DNA of 64,000 nt from UBA5972 sp964600965 (GTDB lineage Bacteria; Pseudomonadota; Alphaproteobacteria; Rhodobacterales; Rhodobacteraceae), in assembly GCA_964600965.1 (NCBI GenBank), contig CAZRLO010000003.1:7391-71390 (forward strand), written 5' to 3'. The notes beneath the pieces were generated by a model. It saw only the letters and a program-made list of their open reading frames with translations. It did not search any database and had not been told where the DNA came from. Shown here one piece after another: positions 1 to 8,634 of this stretch. Position 1 is the stretch's first letter. Each line of letters opens with the position of its first letter. The translations under genes and the position numbers were made by a program.

Positions 1-1053
1 GGAAGCCCTCTGGTGATCGAAGAGGTACGCTTGCGGGCACCCCGGAACGGCGAGGTCGAGGTCCGTATCCTGGCCTGTGCCATCTGCCATTCCGATATCC
101 TTTACGCCGAGGGCGCGTGGGGCGGCACCCTGCCGGCGGTCTATGGCCACGAGGCAGTCGGAAATATCACCGCACTTGGCGACGGGGTGCGGGACCATGC
201 GGTGGGCGACCGCGTGCTGGTGACGCTGATCCGGTCCTGCGGGCATTGCGTCAGTTGCGCGGGCGGCCATCCGGCGCGGTGCGAAACCGGCGTTGATCGT
301 GACCACGGACCGCTCAGTACGGTCGACGGCGGTGTGCTGAACTACGGATTGCAGACCGCGGCATTTGCCGAAAGCGTCGTCGTAGATCAAAGCCAGATCG
401 CCGGCATTCCCGAAACCATTCCCCCCGCCGCCGCCTGCCTGCTGTCGTGCGGGGTGATTACCGGTGTCGGTGCCGCGACCAACACGGCAAAGATCGAGCC
501 GGGCTCCAGCGTGGTGGTGATCGGTACGGGCGGTGTCGGGCTGAACGCCATTCAGGGCGCCGCGATTTGCGGGGCGGCAAAGATCATCGCCGTCGATATT
601 TCGCAGGACAAACTGGACGCCGCACTTGAATTTGGCGCGACCCACGGCATTCTGGCGACCAGCGACCGACCGCACCGGCAGGTGAAAAAGCTGACCGGCA
701 ACCGGGGCGCGGAATATGTGCTTGTGACCGTTGGCTCGCCGCAGGCCTATCAGGTCGCGCCGAAATTCCTGGCCACCGGCGGAACGCTGGTCATGGTCGG
801 CATGACCCCATCGGGGGCAAAGGTCTCGTATGAACCGGTGATGGTAGCGTCGTCCAGCCAGACGATGACGGGTTCCAACATGGGCGATACCGTACTTTCA
901 CGCGACATTCCCTTTCTGGTGGAGCTTTATCAGCAGGGCCGCCTGAAGCTCGACGCGTTGGTCACAAGGTGCTACCCGCTGGATCAGATCAACGAGGCGA
1001 TCGCCGACACGGTCGCAGGCAACGCCCGGCGCAACGTGATCGTTTTTGAATAG
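1..1053 (+). CDS. Zinc-dependent alcohol dehydrogenase (MDR family), 5' end missing
   Basis: NAD(P)-dependent oxidation of an alcohol or reduction of an aldehyde by a medium-chain zinc dehydrogenase; the substrate cannot be told from sequence. The catalytic-zinc motifs AICHSD and GHE are present. A four-cysteine structural zinc lobe (CGHCVSC, then C after seven residues) follows, and then a Rossmann nucleotide-binding turn GTGGVG. The C-terminus is intact (RRNVIVFE). The reading frame is open to base 1, and the first visible residues (PLVIEEV) normally lie about ten residues inside this family, so the true start is probably upstream of the window and the GTG at 13 is not a convincing start. 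The next gene on the same strand is an enolase-superfamily dehydratase, which hints at a sugar- or hydroxyacid-catabolic context, but this is inference. Confidence 0.85.
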   Translation, partial: GSPLVIEEVRLRAPRNGEVEVRILACAICHSDILYAEGAWGGTLPAVYGHEAVGNITALGDGVRDHAVGDRVLVTLIRSCGHCVSCAGGHPARCETGVDRDHGPLSTVDGGVLNYGLQTAAFAESVVVDQSQIAGIPETIPPAAACLLSCGVITGVGAATNTAKIEPGSSVVVIGTGGVGLNAIQGAAICGAAKIIAVDISQDKLDAALEFGATHGILATSDRPHRQVKKLTGNRGAEYVLVTVGSPQAYQVAPKFLATGGTLVMVGMTPSGAKVSYEPVMVASSSQTMTGSNMGDTVLSRDIPFLVELYQQGRLKLDALVTRCYPLDQINEAIADTVAGNARRNVIVFE

Positions 1054-1289
1054 CGGATCGCTGAAATGCCAGGCTCTGCCGGAATTCGTTTCCGAACTGC
1101 CTGCGAAACGGGCAATTCCGCCGGGCAGCAGGTCGATCCGTCTGACCTTCCCGGACATCGGAGCATTGCAATTTTGATCCATGTGCGACGCGGATCAGCG
1201 TGCCGGACCCGTTGCGCAAAAATCGCTGGTACTTTGCAGGCCAATCTTTCACGATTAGCGCACCGGATCATGCGATCGGACAGCGCCAG

Positions 1290-2525
1290 ATGAAACTTCG
1301 CGATCTTGAAATATTCGTTGTCGGCACCCCTCCGCCGGGCTGGGGCGGGCGATACTGGATTTTTGTGCGGCTGACCACCGACAATGGCATCACCGGTTAC
1401 GGCGAGGTTTACGCCGCCTCGGTCGGCCCCGACGCGATGTGTGCGGTGATCCGGGACGTTTTCGCCCGTCACATGCTGGGCGAAAACCCCGAAAACATCG
1501 AGCGGATGTTTCGCCGCGCCTATTCCTCGGGTTTTACCCAGCGGCCTGATTTAACCGTCATGGGCGCGTTCTCGGGCCTTGAAATCGCCTGCTGGGACAT
1601 TCTGGGCAAGGCGCATGATCGCCCGGTTCACGCACTGCTGGGCGGATGCATGAACGAGCGCATCCGCTCTTATACCTACCTGTACCCGATGCCGCATCAC
1701 AACGTCGGCGAATTCTGGATCAGCCCGGAAATGGCGGCGGAAAGCGCGGGCGCGATGGTCGATCTGGGATTCACCGCGGTCAAATTCGACCCCGCGGGAC
1801 CCTACACCATGCGCGGCGGGCACCAGCCGTCGATGCGCGATGTCGAACTGTCGGTTGCCTTCTGCCGCGCGATCCGCGACGCGGTGGGCGAACGGGCGGA
1901 CCTGCTGTTTGGGACGCACGGCCAGTTCACGACCGCGGGCGCGATCCGTCTTGGCAAAGCGATCGAGCCGTTCCGCCCCCTGTGGTTCGAAGAGCCGGTC
2001 CCGCCCGACAATCCGGCCGAATTCGCGCGGGTTGCCCGTCACGTCCACATTCCGATTGCCACGGGCGAGCGTCTGACGACCAAATCGGAATTTGCCGCGG
2101 CGTTGCGGGCAGGGGTTTCGATCCTGCAACCAGCGCTGGGCCGGTCGGGCGGTATTCTGGAAACCAAGAAAATCGCCGCCATCGCCGAGGTGTTCAACGC
2201 GCAACTCGCACCGCATCTCTATGCGGGACCGGTGGAATGGGCCGCCAATATCCAGCTTGCCGCCAACATTCCCAACCATCTGCTGTGCGAAACCATCCAG
2301 ACCGGTGGCGAATTCCACCTGGCGCTGATCAAGAACAGCATCACGTGGCAAGACGGTTTCATCGAGACGCCCACAGGACCGGGCCTTGGCATCGATTTCG
2401 ACGAGGATCTGGCCCGCGCCAACCCCTATAGCGGCGACGGCCTGCACCTTCAGATGCAGGACGAACCCTGCGACTATAAAGAAGGAAACAACTTCGCCGG
2501 CGGCGCGCCCCCGCGCGAGGGTTGA
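1290..2525 (+). CDS. Mandelate racemase/muconate lactonizing enzyme family protein (sugar-acid dehydratase-like)
   Basis: 411-residue member of the enolase superfamily, with an N-terminal capping domain (about 1-115) and a C-terminal barrel. Likely acid-sugar ligands seen in the barrel are GTHGQ (208-212), WFEEP (232-236), GER (259-261) and a late His in APHLYAG (His309). The layout resembles the galactonate/mannonate dehydratase branch. One oddity is that the position normally holding the first Mg-binding Asp/Glu, two residues before the HG, appears to be Gly208. The ATG at 1290 is preferred because MKLRDLEIFVV matches the usual family N-terminus; the frame stays open upstream to 1200. A 236-bp gap separates it from the alcohol dehydrogenase, with an imperfect GGAATT/AATTCC hairpin near 1080-1125. 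Family call firm, substrate unknown. Confidence 0.85.
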   Translation: MKLRDLEIFVVGTPPPGWGGRYWIFVRLTTDNGITGYGEVYAASVGPDAMCAVIRDVFARHMLGENPENIERMFRRAYSSGFTQRPDLTVMGAFSGLEIACWDILGKAHDRPVHALLGGCMNERIRSYTYLYPMPHHNVGEFWISPEMAAESAGAMVDLGFTAVKFDPAGPYTMRGGHQPSMRDVELSVAFCRAIRDAVGERADLLFGTHGQFTTAGAIRLGKAIEPFRPLWFEEPVPPDNPAEFARVARHVHIPIATGERLTTKSEFAAALRAGVSILQPALGRSGGILETKKIAAIAEVFNAQLAPHLYAGPVEWAANIQLAANIPNHLLCETIQTGGEFHLALIKNSITWQDGFIETPTGPGLGIDFDEDLARANPYSGDGLHLQMQDEPCDYKEGNNFAGGAPPREG

Positions 2526-2527
2526 AG

Positions 2528-2604
2528 TGTCATTCCCGCGAAAGCGGGGACCTCTTCAATGTGGCGCATGGATGACGAGAGTTCGAGCGTTCACGGGGAA
2601 TACA
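2528..2604. repeat. REP-like palindromic intergenic element
   Basis: The left arm reads GTCATTCCCGCGAAAGCGGG (from 2527), itself a CCCGC-GAAA-GCGGG hairpin. The right arm (about 2590-2603, CACGGGGAATAC) is a degenerate inverted copy of the GTCATTCCCGCG end. This matches the widely dispersed proteobacterial intergenic palindrome style. It begins two bases after the dehydratase stop codon and lies before the MFS gene, so it may also act as an RNA hairpin between the two. Confidence 0.6.
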
Positions 2605-2689
2605 GTCTTTGCCACGTCTGCGCCGCCACTTGATCCGCGCCTCAACCCACACCACATTCAACGAACCTTTGCTTCAGAAAGCCGCCCCA

Positions 2690-3907
2690 TTGTCCCGCAA
2701 GCTCCCCGTCATATTCCTGCTGATCACGGTCGCGATCGACAGCATGGGGATCGGGCTGATCATGCCGGTGATGCCCAAGCTCATGATCGAGCTTGGGGCG
2801 ACCGATCTTTCGCAGGCCGCCACCTGGGGCGGGGCGTTGGCGGCGATCTTCGCGGTGATGCAGTTCGGGTTCGGCCCTCTGGTCGGCGCGCTTTCCGATC
2901 GTTTCGGGCGCCGCCCGGTTTTGCTGGTCTCGCTTGCGGCGCTGACGGTCGACTATCTGATCATGGGGTTCGCGCATTCGCTGTGGGTGCTGGTCATCGG
3001 CCGGATCATCGGCGGCATGACGTCGGCCACCCATTCGACCGCCAACGCCTATATGGCGGATATCTCGGCACCCGAGGACAAGGCCGCCAATTTCGGCCTG
3101 ATCGGCGCGGCATTCGGCGTCGGCTTCGTGCTTGGCCCGATGATCGGCGGCCTGTTGGGGGAATTCGGCCCGCGCATGCCGTTTTTCGCCGCCGCCGCGC
3201 TGGCCGCCGCCAACACGATATTCGGTTTTCTGGTCCTTTCGGAAACCGTGACCGACGCGATCCGCCGCCCGTTCACCTGGGCCCGCGCCAATCCGTTCGG
3301 CGCGTTCCGGCATATCGGCAAACTGCCGGGCGTCACCCGTTTGCTGGTCGTCTATTTTTTCTACACCGTCGCCTTTTTTGTCTATCCCAGCGTGTGGGCC
3401 TATTTCACACAGGAAAAATTCGGCTGGGACAGCGGTACGGTCGGGATTTCGCTGGCGGTCTTTGGTCTGTCGATGGCCGTGATGCAGGGCGGTGTGATCC
3501 GCCTGATCATCCCGCGCATCGGCGAACATTACACCGTGGTCTTCGGATTCATCGTCAACATTCTGGCGTTCTCGATCTATGCGCTTGCGTTCGAGGGCTG
3601 GCATATCTTCGTGCTGGCACCGATCACGACACTGGGCGTCGTTGCCGGCCCGGCATTGCAGGGGATCATGTCGCGCACTGCCAGCGACGATCAACAGGGC
3701 GAATTGCAGGGCGTTCTGACATCGATTTCCGCCGTTGCCGTCATCATCAGCCCGCTGATGATGACCCAGACCTTCAGCCATTTCACCCGGCCTGAAACCG
3801 ATTTCTATTTCGCCGGTGCGCCGTTTCTGCTGGCCTCTGCGCTTGTGCTGGTATCGCTCGTGATCTTTTCGGGGCGCAAACGCCTGCACACCTATATCCG
3901 CGCCTGA
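2690..3907 (+). CDS. MFS transporter, TetA-like (TCR/Tet family)
   Basis: 405-residue inner-membrane major facilitator with 12 predicted helices, probably a proton-coupled drug or metabolite exporter. The motif-A sequence GALSDRFGRRPV follows helix 2, and GRIIGG and the D/GPMIGG segments fit the TetA-like subfamily. No ATG is available near the N-terminus. The TTG at 2690 is chosen because the protein then begins (M)SRKLPVIFLLITVAID, directly at helix 1 as in relatives. The frame extends to a TTG at 2609, just after the REP-like element, but that would add a non-conserved basic tail. Substrate specificity cannot be inferred; tetracycline resistance should not be assumed. It converges on the purine operon across a shared terminator. 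Confidence 0.8.
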   Translation: MSRKLPVIFLLITVAIDSMGIGLIMPVMPKLMIELGATDLSQAATWGGALAAIFAVMQFGFGPLVGALSDRFGRRPVLLVSLAALTVDYLIMGFAHSLWVLVIGRIIGGMTSATHSTANAYMADISAPEDKAANFGLIGAAFGVGFVLGPMIGGLLGEFGPRMPFFAAAALAAANTIFGFLVLSETVTDAIRRPFTWARANPFGAFRHIGKLPGVTRLLVVYFFYTVAFFVYPSVWAYFTQEKFGWDSGTVGISLAVFGLSMAVMQGGVIRLIIPRIGEHYTVVFGFIVNILAFSIYALAFEGWHIFVLAPITTLGVVAGPALQGIMSRTASDDQQGELQGVLTSISAVAVIISPLMMTQTFSHFTRPETDFYFAGAPFLLASALVLVSLVIFSGRKRLHTYIRA

Positions 3908-3952
3908 GCCTTTCCATTTGGGGGAAATATCCTCGCCGAAGGCATGAAATCA

Positions 3953-3986
3953 AAAGGCCCGCCGTGCTGGCGGGCCTTTCGGTTTT
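3953..3986. terminator. Bidirectional intrinsic terminator
   Basis: An 11-bp stem (AAAGGCCCGCC / GGCGGGCCTTT) with loop GTGCT at 3953-3979 is followed by CGGTTTT on the plus strand and by TTGATTTCA on the minus strand. It lies between the convergent MFS gene and the end of the purine/ABC operon. Confidence 0.85.
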
Positions 3987-4004
3987 CAAATCCGGCGATC
4001 CGGC

Positions 4005-5075
4005 TTAGTTCGGCAGGTCGCCCTCGATGCCTTCGACGTAAAAGCTCATGCCCGCCAGCGTGCCATCATCCGCGATTTCACCCGCTGCCAGCCATGGCGA
4101 TCCGTCCTGCTTTTTGATCGGGCCGGTGAAGCTGTGGATCGTACCCGCCGCCAGACCATCGGCAAGCGCCTGCGCCGATGCCTGAACATCCGCCGGGACC
4201 TTGTCGGAGAAAGCGCCGATTTGGACCATGCCCGGCGCAATGCCGTCCCACGTATCGGTGCTGGACCAGGTACCATCCAGAACGGCCTTGGTGCGCGCAA
4301 CGTAATACGGGCCCCAATTGTCGATGATCGAGCTCAGCCGTGCATTCGGGCCAAACTGCATCATGTCCGAGGCCTGACCAAAGGCATAGATGCCCTTTTC
4401 TTCGGCAATCGTCATCGCAGCCGGTGAATCGGTGTGCTGCATGATGATGTCGGCGCCCTGTTCGATCAGTGCGTTGGCCGCATCGGCCTCTTTGCCCGGA
4501 TCAAACCATGTGAATACCCAGATCACCTTGAATTTCACGTCCGGGTTCACCGCCTTGGCCGCCAGATAGGCCGAATTGATGCCGCGCACGACCTCGGGGA
4601 TCGGGAACGACGCGATGTAACCGATCGTGTTGGTTTTGGTCATGCTGCCGGCGATATGGCCGATGACGGTGCGGCCTTCGTAGAACCGCGCCGAATAGGT
4701 CGACACGTTGTCGCTGCGTTTGTAGCCAGTCGCGTGTTCGAATTTCACGTCCGGGAATTTGGCCGCAACGTTGATCGTCGGGTCCATGTAGCCAAACGAT
4801 GTGGTAAAGATCAGCTTGGTGCCGGCCAGTGCCATCTGGGTCATGACGCGTTCGGCGTCTGCACCTTCGGGCACGCTTTCGACATAGCTGGTTTCGACCT
4901 TGTCGCCCAGCGCGGCTTCGACGGCAAGGCGGCCCTGATCATGTTCATGAGTCCAGCCAAGATCGCCGACCGGGCCGACATACACAAAGCCGACCTTCAG
5001 CTTCTCGGCATTCGCCGCGCCCGACAGACCAACGGCAAGTGCCGCGCCTGTCAGAATAGTTTTCATTAACCGCAT
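4005..5075 (-). CDS. BMP family ABC transporter substrate-binding protein (purine/nucleoside type)
   Basis: 356-residue periplasmic binding protein of the Bmp/PnrA family, which in characterised members binds nucleosides or related bases. The N-terminus MRLMKTILTGAALAVGLSGAANA is a Sec signal peptide with a likely cut after ANA. There is no lipobox cysteine, which suits a soluble Gram-negative periplasmic protein. Mature sequence begins EKLKVGFVYVGPVGDLGW, the typical family opening. The ATG at 5075 follows an AGGAAGAG ribosome site; ATG 5066 is an alternative. It is the last gene of the operon, 55 bp after the second permease. Association with xanthine dehydrogenase points to a purine ligand (inference). 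Confidence 0.9.
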   Translation of the reverse strand: MRLMKTILTGAALAVGLSGAANAEKLKVGFVYVGPVGDLGWTHEHDQGRLAVEAALGDKVETSYVESVPEGADAERVMTQMALAGTKLIFTTSFGYMDPTINVAAKFPDVKFEHATGYKRSDNVSTYSARFYEGRTVIGHIAGSMTKTNTIGYIASFPIPEVVRGINSAYLAAKAVNPDVKFKVIWVFTWFDPGKEADAANALIEQGADIIMQHTDSPAAMTIAEEKGIYAFGQASDMMQFGPNARLSSIIDNWGPYYVARTKAVLDGTWSSTDTWDGIAPGMVQIGAFSDKVPADVQASAQALADGLAAGTIHSFTGPIKKQDGSPWLAAGEIADDGTLAGMSFYVEGIEGDLPN

Positions 5076-5130
5076 CTTCTCTTCCTTCCTGTTATGGGCC
5101 CGCAGATCGGCCCGGTCTTGGGTTTCGCCT

Positions 5131-6045
5131 CTAGTGCGAGGCGTGGAACACCCGGCCAATCGAGGCCGGAGCGTTGGTGCCCGACATGACGACCAGCACA
5201 AGGATCGTCATCAGATAGGGCGTCATCGACAGATAAGAGACCGGGATGTTCACATCCTCGGCCTGAAGGTTCAGTTGCAGGATGGTGACCCCGCCAAACA
5301 GATAGGCCCCCAAAATGACACGCCAGGGTTTCCACGACGCGAACACGACCAGCGCCAGCGCGATCCAGCCCGCGCCTGCGGTCATGCCCTCGGTCCACAG
5401 GGGCACCCGGATCAGCGACAGATAGGCCCCGCCGAGCCCCGCGCAGCCGCCGCCGAACATGATCGCCAGAATGCGGATGCGCACCACCTTGTACCCCAGC
5501 GCATGCGCCGCGGCGTGGTTCTCGCCGACCGACCGCAGGATCAGCCCGCTTCGGGTGTAGCGCAGGAAATACCAGACCGCAGCGACCAGAAACAACGAAA
5601 CGTAAACCATGTAATCGTGGTTGAGCAGGATCGGGCCGATATAGGGAATGTCGGTCAGCGCCTGAATGTCGAGATGCGGCGTCGGGGGTGGTTTCTGCCC
5701 GGTATAGCTGTGCCCCACCAGCGCCGAAAATCCCAGCCCGAACATCGTCAGCGCCAGCCCGGTCGCGACCTGATTGGACAGCAGCACCTGTGTCAGCACC
5801 GCGAAGATCAGCGAAAGCGCCGCGCCGCCGACGAACGCGGCCAGAAAGCCCAGCCCGGACGATCCCGTCTCGACCGAGACCGCAAAGCCGAATATCGCGC
5901 CGGTAATCATCATTCCCTCGACGCCAAGGTTCAGCACACCGGCCTTTTCCACCACCAGTTCCCCGATGGCCGCCAGCAGGATCGGGGTCGATGCCATCAT
6001 GACCGAAGCCAGCAGCGCCACCGCATTGATCGACGAAAGGTCCAT
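5131..6045 (-). CDS. ABC transporter permease (nucleoside/purine importer, BPD_transp_2 type)
   Basis: 304-residue polytopic inner-membrane permease. Recognisable family features are GELVVEKAGVLNLGVEGMM near residues 28-46 and a Gly-rich cytoplasmic coupling region (GENHAAAHALGY). The ATG at 6045 shares one base with the TGA of the preceding permease (TGATG), and AAAGGAG lies about nine bases upstream, favouring it over the adjacent GTG at 6048. It would form a heterodimeric channel with the upstream permease and be energised by the double-domain ATPase. Confidence 0.88.
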   Translation of the reverse strand: MDLSSINAVALLASVMMASTPILLAAIGELVVEKAGVLNLGVEGMMITGAIFGFAVSVETGSSGLGFLAAFVGGAALSLIFAVLTQVLLSNQVATGLALTMFGLGFSALVGHSYTGQKPPPTPHLDIQALTDIPYIGPILLNHDYMVYVSLFLVAAVWYFLRYTRSGLILRSVGENHAAAHALGYKVVRIRILAIMFGGGCAGLGGAYLSLIRVPLWTEGMTAGAGWIALALVVFASWKPWRVILGAYLFGGVTILQLNLQAEDVNIPVSYLSMTPYLMTILVLVVMSGTNAPASIGRVFHASH

Positions 6046-7136
6046 CACACCCGCTCCTTTCTGATGCGCCGGACACGGTAGCCCGACAAGACGTCAAATG
6101 CCAACAGGAAGAACAGGAGCATCCCCTGAAACACGGATATCGTGGCCGCGGGCACCCGCAGCACGTATTGCGCGGTTTCGCCGCCGATATAGGTCAGCGC
6201 CAGCACAAGGCCCGCCAGGAATATGCCGATCGGATTGAGCCGCCCCAGAAACGCCACGATGATCGCGGTGAAACCATAGCCGACCGGAAAGTTTGTGGTC
6301 AGCTTGCCCGCTGGCCCCGTGACCTCGAACAGTCCGGCCAAGCCGGCCAATGCGCCCGATATGCCCAGAACGACGGCAATCAGCACGTTGGGATTCACGC
6401 CCGCGAACCGCGCGGCGCGGGGCGATTGCCCGGTCAGGCGGATCTGAAATCCTAGGATGTGCCGGTTCAGCAGGATATAGGCCACGATCACGGTCGCGAA
6501 CATCAGCAGGACCCCATAGTGAATACCGGTCCCGGCGATGATCTCGGGGTTGCTGGCGCTGGGATATTGTTGAAAGGAACGCGATTCCGGAAAGCCCAGT
6601 CCCTCGGGGTTCTGCATGGGGCCGATCACCATGCCGCCCAGAAAGTTGGTCGCAACATAGACCAGCATCAACGAGACCAGAATCTCGTTCGCCCCGAACC
6701 GTATCTTCAGTAACGCGGGGATCATCGCCCACAAAAAGCCGCCCAGGGCCCCGCAAATCGCCATCAGCGGCAGAACCCAGAAAGCCTCGACCGGATAGAC
6801 CGCCAGTCCGGCCGCGCCGCCCGCAACCGCGCCCATGATGAACTGGCCCTCGGCCCCGATGTTCCAGATGCCCGCGCGAAATCCCAGCGAAAGCCCGATG
6901 GCAATCAGGATCAGCGGCGCGCCCTTCACGAAAAGCTGCGAGCGCGTATAGGGCTGGGTCAGCGGATCATAGAAAATAACCCGGATCGCCTTGATGCCTT
7001 TTTCAAGTGCGAAGGGACCGTCGCCGAGAAACGCAAACAACAATCCGCCGGCAACCATGGTCGCCAGCACCGCCAGTACCGGCGTGATCGCCGTCCAGAA
7101 AACCGAGGTATTCGGTCGGGGTTCAAGCTGCCACAT
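6045..7136 (-). CDS. ABC transporter permease (nucleoside/purine importer, BPD_transp_2 type)
   Basis: 363-residue polytopic permease with an N-terminal helix (about 17-37), FRAGIWNIGAEGQFIMGAVAGG in the middle, and GQSPRAARFAGVN as the probable coupling segment. This is the larger of the two permeases, as is usual in BMP-dependent importers. Its start overlaps the end of the ATPase gene by 14 bp, implying translational coupling. The next gene starts at its stop codon. Confidence 0.88.
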   Translation of the reverse strand: MWQLEPRPNTSVFWTAITPVLAVLATMVAGGLLFAFLGDGPFALEKGIKAIRVIFYDPLTQPYTRSQLFVKGAPLILIAIGLSLGFRAGIWNIGAEGQFIMGAVAGGAAGLAVYPVEAFWVLPLMAICGALGGFLWAMIPALLKIRFGANEILVSLMLVYVATNFLGGMVIGPMQNPEGLGFPESRSFQQYPSASNPEIIAGTGIHYGVLLMFATVIVAYILLNRHILGFQIRLTGQSPRAARFAGVNPNVLIAVVLGISGALAGLAGLFEVTGPAGKLTTNFPVGYGFTAIIVAFLGRLNPIGIFLAGLVLALTYIGGETAQYVLRVPAATISVFQGMLLFFLLAFDVLSGYRVRRIRKERV

Positions 7137-8634
7137 GATCTGCTCCCATGCCGCCCATCATCAGGCCGATGTCATCCATGCTCAACTCGGATGTTTCCGC
7201 AGGCTTGGTCATGGCGCCAACATTGAGAACCGCCAGCCGGTCCGACACTTCCAGCAATTCGTCCAGATCCTGGCTGATCACCACCACGGCCGTTCCGGCC
7301 TCGGCCAGGTTCATCAAGGCCTGCCGGATGGACGCGGCGGCGGCGGCATCGACACCCCAGGTCGGCTGGTTCACCACCAGAACCAGCGGGTTTTGCAGGA
7401 TTTCCCGCCCGATGACGAATTTTTGCAGATTGCCGCCGGACAGCGATTTGGCAGAGTTGCCGATGCCGGGCGTGCGCACGTCGAATTCCTCGACGATGGC
7501 GCGGGCGAAGCCACGTGCCGCCCCCCATCGCAAAAATCCGCTGTTGGACAGTTTCTGGCGAACATTTCCGGTCAGGAGCGCATTTTCCGTCAGGCTCATG
7601 TCGGGTGCGGCGGCGTGTCCCAGCCGCTCTTCGGGGGCGGTTTGCAGCCCCAGTTGCCGCCGCTCGTTCGGGTTCATGTCGCCGATCTCGACGCCATTGA
7701 TGCGGATCATCCCCTGTTTCACCAGCGTTTCGCCGCCCAGTGCCAGCAGGAATTCGTCCTGCCCGTTTCCCGCGACCCCGGCGATGCCCATGACCTCGCC
7801 TGACCGAACCGTGAGGTTGATGTTTTTCAGCGTCGTTCCAAACGGGTTCCTGGAAACGAGGTTCAGATCGTCCAGTTCCAGCACCACGTCGCCGGGATGC
7901 AGATTCTTGCGCGTCGGATTGTGAAACGCCTCGCCAACCATCATCTCGGCCAGTTTTCGCGCAGTTTGCTTTGTCGGGTCGCAGTCGCCGACCACCTTGC
8001 CGCCGCGCAGGATCGTGGCATGGTGGCAAAGCGTTCGGATTTCCTCGAGCTTGTGCGAGATATACAGGATCGCCGTACCTTCCCGGGACAGGGTGTTCAG
8101 CGTTTCAAACAGGATTTCAACCTCTTGCGGTGTCAGAACCGAGGTCGGCTCGTCCATGATCAACAGCTTGGGTTCCTGTAGCAGACACCGGATAATCTCG
8201 ACCCGCTGGCGTTCTCCGACCGACAGATCGCCGATGATCCGGTGCGGATCGAGCGGTAACTTATACGCGCTGGAAACATCGCGGATCCGCTGCGCCAACT
8301 CGCGCCTTGGCGGCGCGTTCTCCATGCCCAGCGCGATGTTTTCGGCCACCGAAAGCGCGTCGAACAACGAGAAATGCTGGAACACCATCGCCACCCCCGA
8401 CGTGCGGGCCGCGCGGGGTTCCGCGGGATGGTAGGGTTCGCCGTTCAATGTCATCCCGCCGCTGTCCGGGCGCACGAGGCCATAGATCATCTTGACCAGC
8501 GTCGATTTCCCGGCGCCGTTTTCCCCCAGCAGCGCGTGGACTTCGCCCTTGCCGATGCTGAAATGCACGTCGTCATTCGCAATCACGCCTGGATAGGCCT
8601 TGGTCAGGCCCTGGATCGACAAAAGCTCGGTCAC
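7123..8634 (-). CDS. ABC transporter ATP-binding protein, two nucleotide-binding domains (nucleoside/purine importer)
   Basis: 503-residue RbsA/NupA-like ATPase with two fused domains. Domain 1 has Walker A GENGAGKST, signature LSVGERQR and Walker B LLIMDEPTS. Domain 2 has a degenerate Walker A (GVAGNGQDEF, no Lys), signature LSGGNLQK and a Walker B region LVVNQPTWGVDA in which the usual Asp-Glu is replaced. One canonical and one degenerate site is common in this family. The GTG at 8634 overlaps the xdhC stop (GTGA), so transporter and xanthine dehydrogenase genes are one transcription unit. Confidence 0.9.
   Translation of the reverse strand: MTELLSIQGLTKAYPGVIANDDVHFSIGKGEVHALLGENGAGKSTLVKMIYGLVRPDSGGMTLNGEPYHPAEPRAARTSGVAMVFQHFSLFDALSVAENIALGMENAPPRRELAQRIRDVSSAYKLPLDPHRIIGDLSVGERQRVEIIRCLLQEPKLLIMDEPTSVLTPQEVEILFETLNTLSREGTAILYISHKLEEIRTLCHHATILRGGKVVGDCDPTKQTARKLAEMMVGEAFHNPTRKNLHPGDVVLELDDLNLVSRNPFGTTLKNINLTVRSGEVMGIAGVAGNGQDEFLLALGGETLVKQGMIRINGVEIGDMNPNERRQLGLQTAPEERLGHAAAPDMSLTENALLTGNVRQKLSNSGFLRWGAARGFARAIVEEFDVRTPGIGNSAKSLSGGNLQKFVIGREILQNPLVLVVNQPTWGVDAAAAASIRQALMNLAEAGTAVVVISQDLDELLEVSDRLAVLNVGAMTKPAETSELSMDDIGLMMGGMGADHVAA

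Noticed and set aside
1054..1289. Possible fifth copy of the dispersed repeat or a small gene before the dehydratase
   Set aside because: Only short resemblances such as CTTTCACGATT are shared; the ordered blocks of the family are absent and no frame looks coding.
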